Positions 4,260 through 5,233 of a stretch of 5,233 bases of DNA are shown one piece after another. The stretch spans positions 1-5,233 of the forward strand of contig CALBMW010001073.1 in the NCBI GenBank assembly GCA_937896275.1. Reading direction: 5' to 3'. Source of the DNA: an uncultured Myxococcales bacterium. Lineage in GTDB: Bacteria; Myxococcota_A; Bradymonadia; UBA7976; UBA1532. Position 1 is the stretch's first letter. Every line of letters begins with the position of its first letter. The notes beneath the pieces were generated by a model, which was not told the origin of the DNA, searched no databases, and saw only the letters and a program-made list of their open reading frames with translations. A program made the position numbers and the translations under genes.

Positions 4260-5233
4260 AAGTTGCCGGCCTCGAGCGTCTGCCCCGCGACGTCCGGGTC
4301 CTCGGCGCTCACGGGGCGCGTCACGAACTGGGCACGAATCGCCTTGATCCACCGCCTCGCGCGGTCCTCCAGCTCGAACTCCGCGGTCATGAGCCGCGAC
4401 GGCGTGATCAGGATCCCGAGGTCCGCACCCTCGTAAAAATAGTCCCCGGGCCGGGTGATTCGCAGGAAGAACGCCTCGTCGTCCGACTCCACCGTCCGTC
4501 GGTGGGTCTGGACGCGTACGAACCGCGCGGTCCCGTCGGGCATCAGCCGCCAGATCCCGGAGGGCGGCGCCGCCAGGACGAGCTCGACGGACTCGCTCAC
4601 GTGCTTGATCACGAGCTGGCCCCACGCGTCGATGTTGGCCGGATCGGCCCAACGAGCGTTCAGCGCGTCGACATCGAGCTCGAAGTCCACGTCGGAGTAC
4701 TCGAGCAGGTGAAACAGGAAGAGAGGGGCGTCGGCGTGGGCAAACGCCGCGAGGTTGGTCATGGCGCTCGCGCCCGTGATGCGCGGGTTCACCTCTCCCA
4801 GGTAGAGCTTGTCGTCGTCGAGATCCCGAAGGAAGTCGAGCTCGAAGTAGCCCCGGTAGCCCATCTTCCGCAGCTCCTCACCGAACGCGACCGTCATCCC
4901 GCGGGCCTCGTCTCGCACGTCCTCGGAGAAAGACTCAGGCAGGACCTCATTGCCGCACCAGCCACCGCGGTAGGGGGTGAGCTCGGGGAAGCCGACCAGC
5001 TCCGTCATGAGCGGACCGACGATGGTCCCGTGGCGGGTCACGCAAGCCTCCTGGGCCGCGCCGCGGCACCGGATTCGCTTCATCACCTTCACCTCGGGGG
5101 CGGCGATGATCTCATCGGCGTGAGCTGCAAACTCCTCGGCGTTGGACACGAAGAACGTCGTGTGCCCCGAGTCTCCGAAGGCCGTCTGGATGACGAGGGA
5201 CTCGCCGAGGTGTCCGGCCACGCGTCGAAGGTG
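4247..5233 (-). CDS. ATP-grasp ligase, 5' end outside the window
   Basis: The frame is open to the right edge, giving 328 visible residues; GTG at 5221 is internal, and the N-terminal pre-ATP-grasp part is missing. Numbering from the edge, VIQTAFGDSGHTTFFV (about 14-29) is the glycine-rich ATP-binding loop. YRGYFELDFLRDL (about 126-138) and LYLGEVNPRITGAS (about 143-156) are the carboxylate/Asn-Pro-Arg motifs that bind Mg-ATP in ATP-grasp enzymes of the biotin carboxylase/amino-acid ligase type. A C-terminal extension of about 150 residues (GIWRLMPDGTARFVRV, then RPGDYFYEGADLGILIT) resembles the C-terminal cap of these ligases. The family activates a carboxylate as an acyl phosphate and joins it to an amine or other nucleophile; the substrates here cannot be read from sequence. 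No signal peptide is visible in this part. It is probably co-transcribed with the C45 gene, which starts 39 nt after its stop. Confidence 0.85.
   Translation of the reverse strand, partial: HLRRVAGHLGESLVIQTAFGDSGHTTFFVSNAEEFAAHADEIIAAPEVKVMKRIRCRGAAQEACVTRHGTIVGPLMTELVGFPELTPYRGGWCGNEVLPESFSEDVRDEARGMTVAFGEELRKMGYRGYFELDFLRDLDDDKLYLGEVNPRITGASAMTNLAAFAHADAPLFLFHLLEYSDVDFELDVDALNARWADPANIDAWGQLVIKHVSESVELVLAAPPSGIWRLMPDGTARFVRVQTHRRTVESDDEAFFLRITRPGDYFYEGADLGILITPSRLMTAEFELEDRARRWIKAIRAQFVTRPVSAEDPDVAGQTLEAGNFKIL

Noticed and set aside
1..5233. Search for tRNA or rRNA genes, CRISPR arrays, insertion-sequence ends or phage attachment sites
   Set aside because: No cloverleaf-like segment, no spaced direct repeats of CRISPR type and no transposase-like protein were seen. 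The repeats present are short tandem ones in or between genes.

Overview
The window is very GC-rich (by eye about 70%). It is densely packed, with lipoprotein signal peptides, Pro/Ala-rich linkers and one C-terminal domain style (GRNIGADYVVSG) that I associate with Myxococcota. I therefore infer a chromosomal segment of a Myxococcota or related deltaproteobacterial-type organism. This rests on style and family recognition, not on a marker gene. I see no RNA genes, CRISPR arrays, insertion sequences or phage genes.

Layout. (1) Bases 219 to 1, minus strand: the 5' part of a zinc-ribbon protein that appears to start at CTG behind a perfect AGGAGG; it runs off the left edge. (2) Bases 220-308: a short divergent intergenic region with a promoter-like motif. 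(3) Bases 309-1514, plus strand: a two-domain lipoprotein whose signal peptide contains three perfect copies of a 21-bp repeat. (4) Bases 1505-2248 and 2235-3044, minus strand: a translationally overlapping pair. The upstream gene is an OmpA-like lipoprotein with six extra cysteines, and the downstream gene is an exported thioredoxin-fold protein with WCVPC. The end of the latter overlaps the end of the plus-strand lipoprotein gene inside a 16-bp palindrome that encodes the same Gln-Arg-stop on both strands. (5) Bases 3045-3211: intergenic, with a 9-bp-stem hairpin and a promoter-like motif resembling that in region 2. (6) Bases 3212-4207 and 4247-5233, minus strand: an apparent operon of an ATP-grasp ligase (5' end cut by the window) followed by a C45-family Ntn-hydrolase/acyltransferase. 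Three 19-bp tandem repeats lie between them and create nested stop-start sites.

How the genes may work together. The three complete genes from 309 to 3044 all look cell-envelope directed: two lipoproteins and one exported redox or thioredoxin-fold protein. The overlap of the redox gene with the cysteine-rich OmpA-like gene suggests a thiol-disulfide partnership (inference). The ATP-grasp and C45 proteins look cytosolic. They pair an enzyme that typically makes amide-type bonds with one that typically breaks or transfers them, which suggests a small pathway for a peptide-like or acyl-amide compound of unknown identity. This pair is the best candidate for an undescribed system in the window. 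Each protein on its own belongs to a known family.
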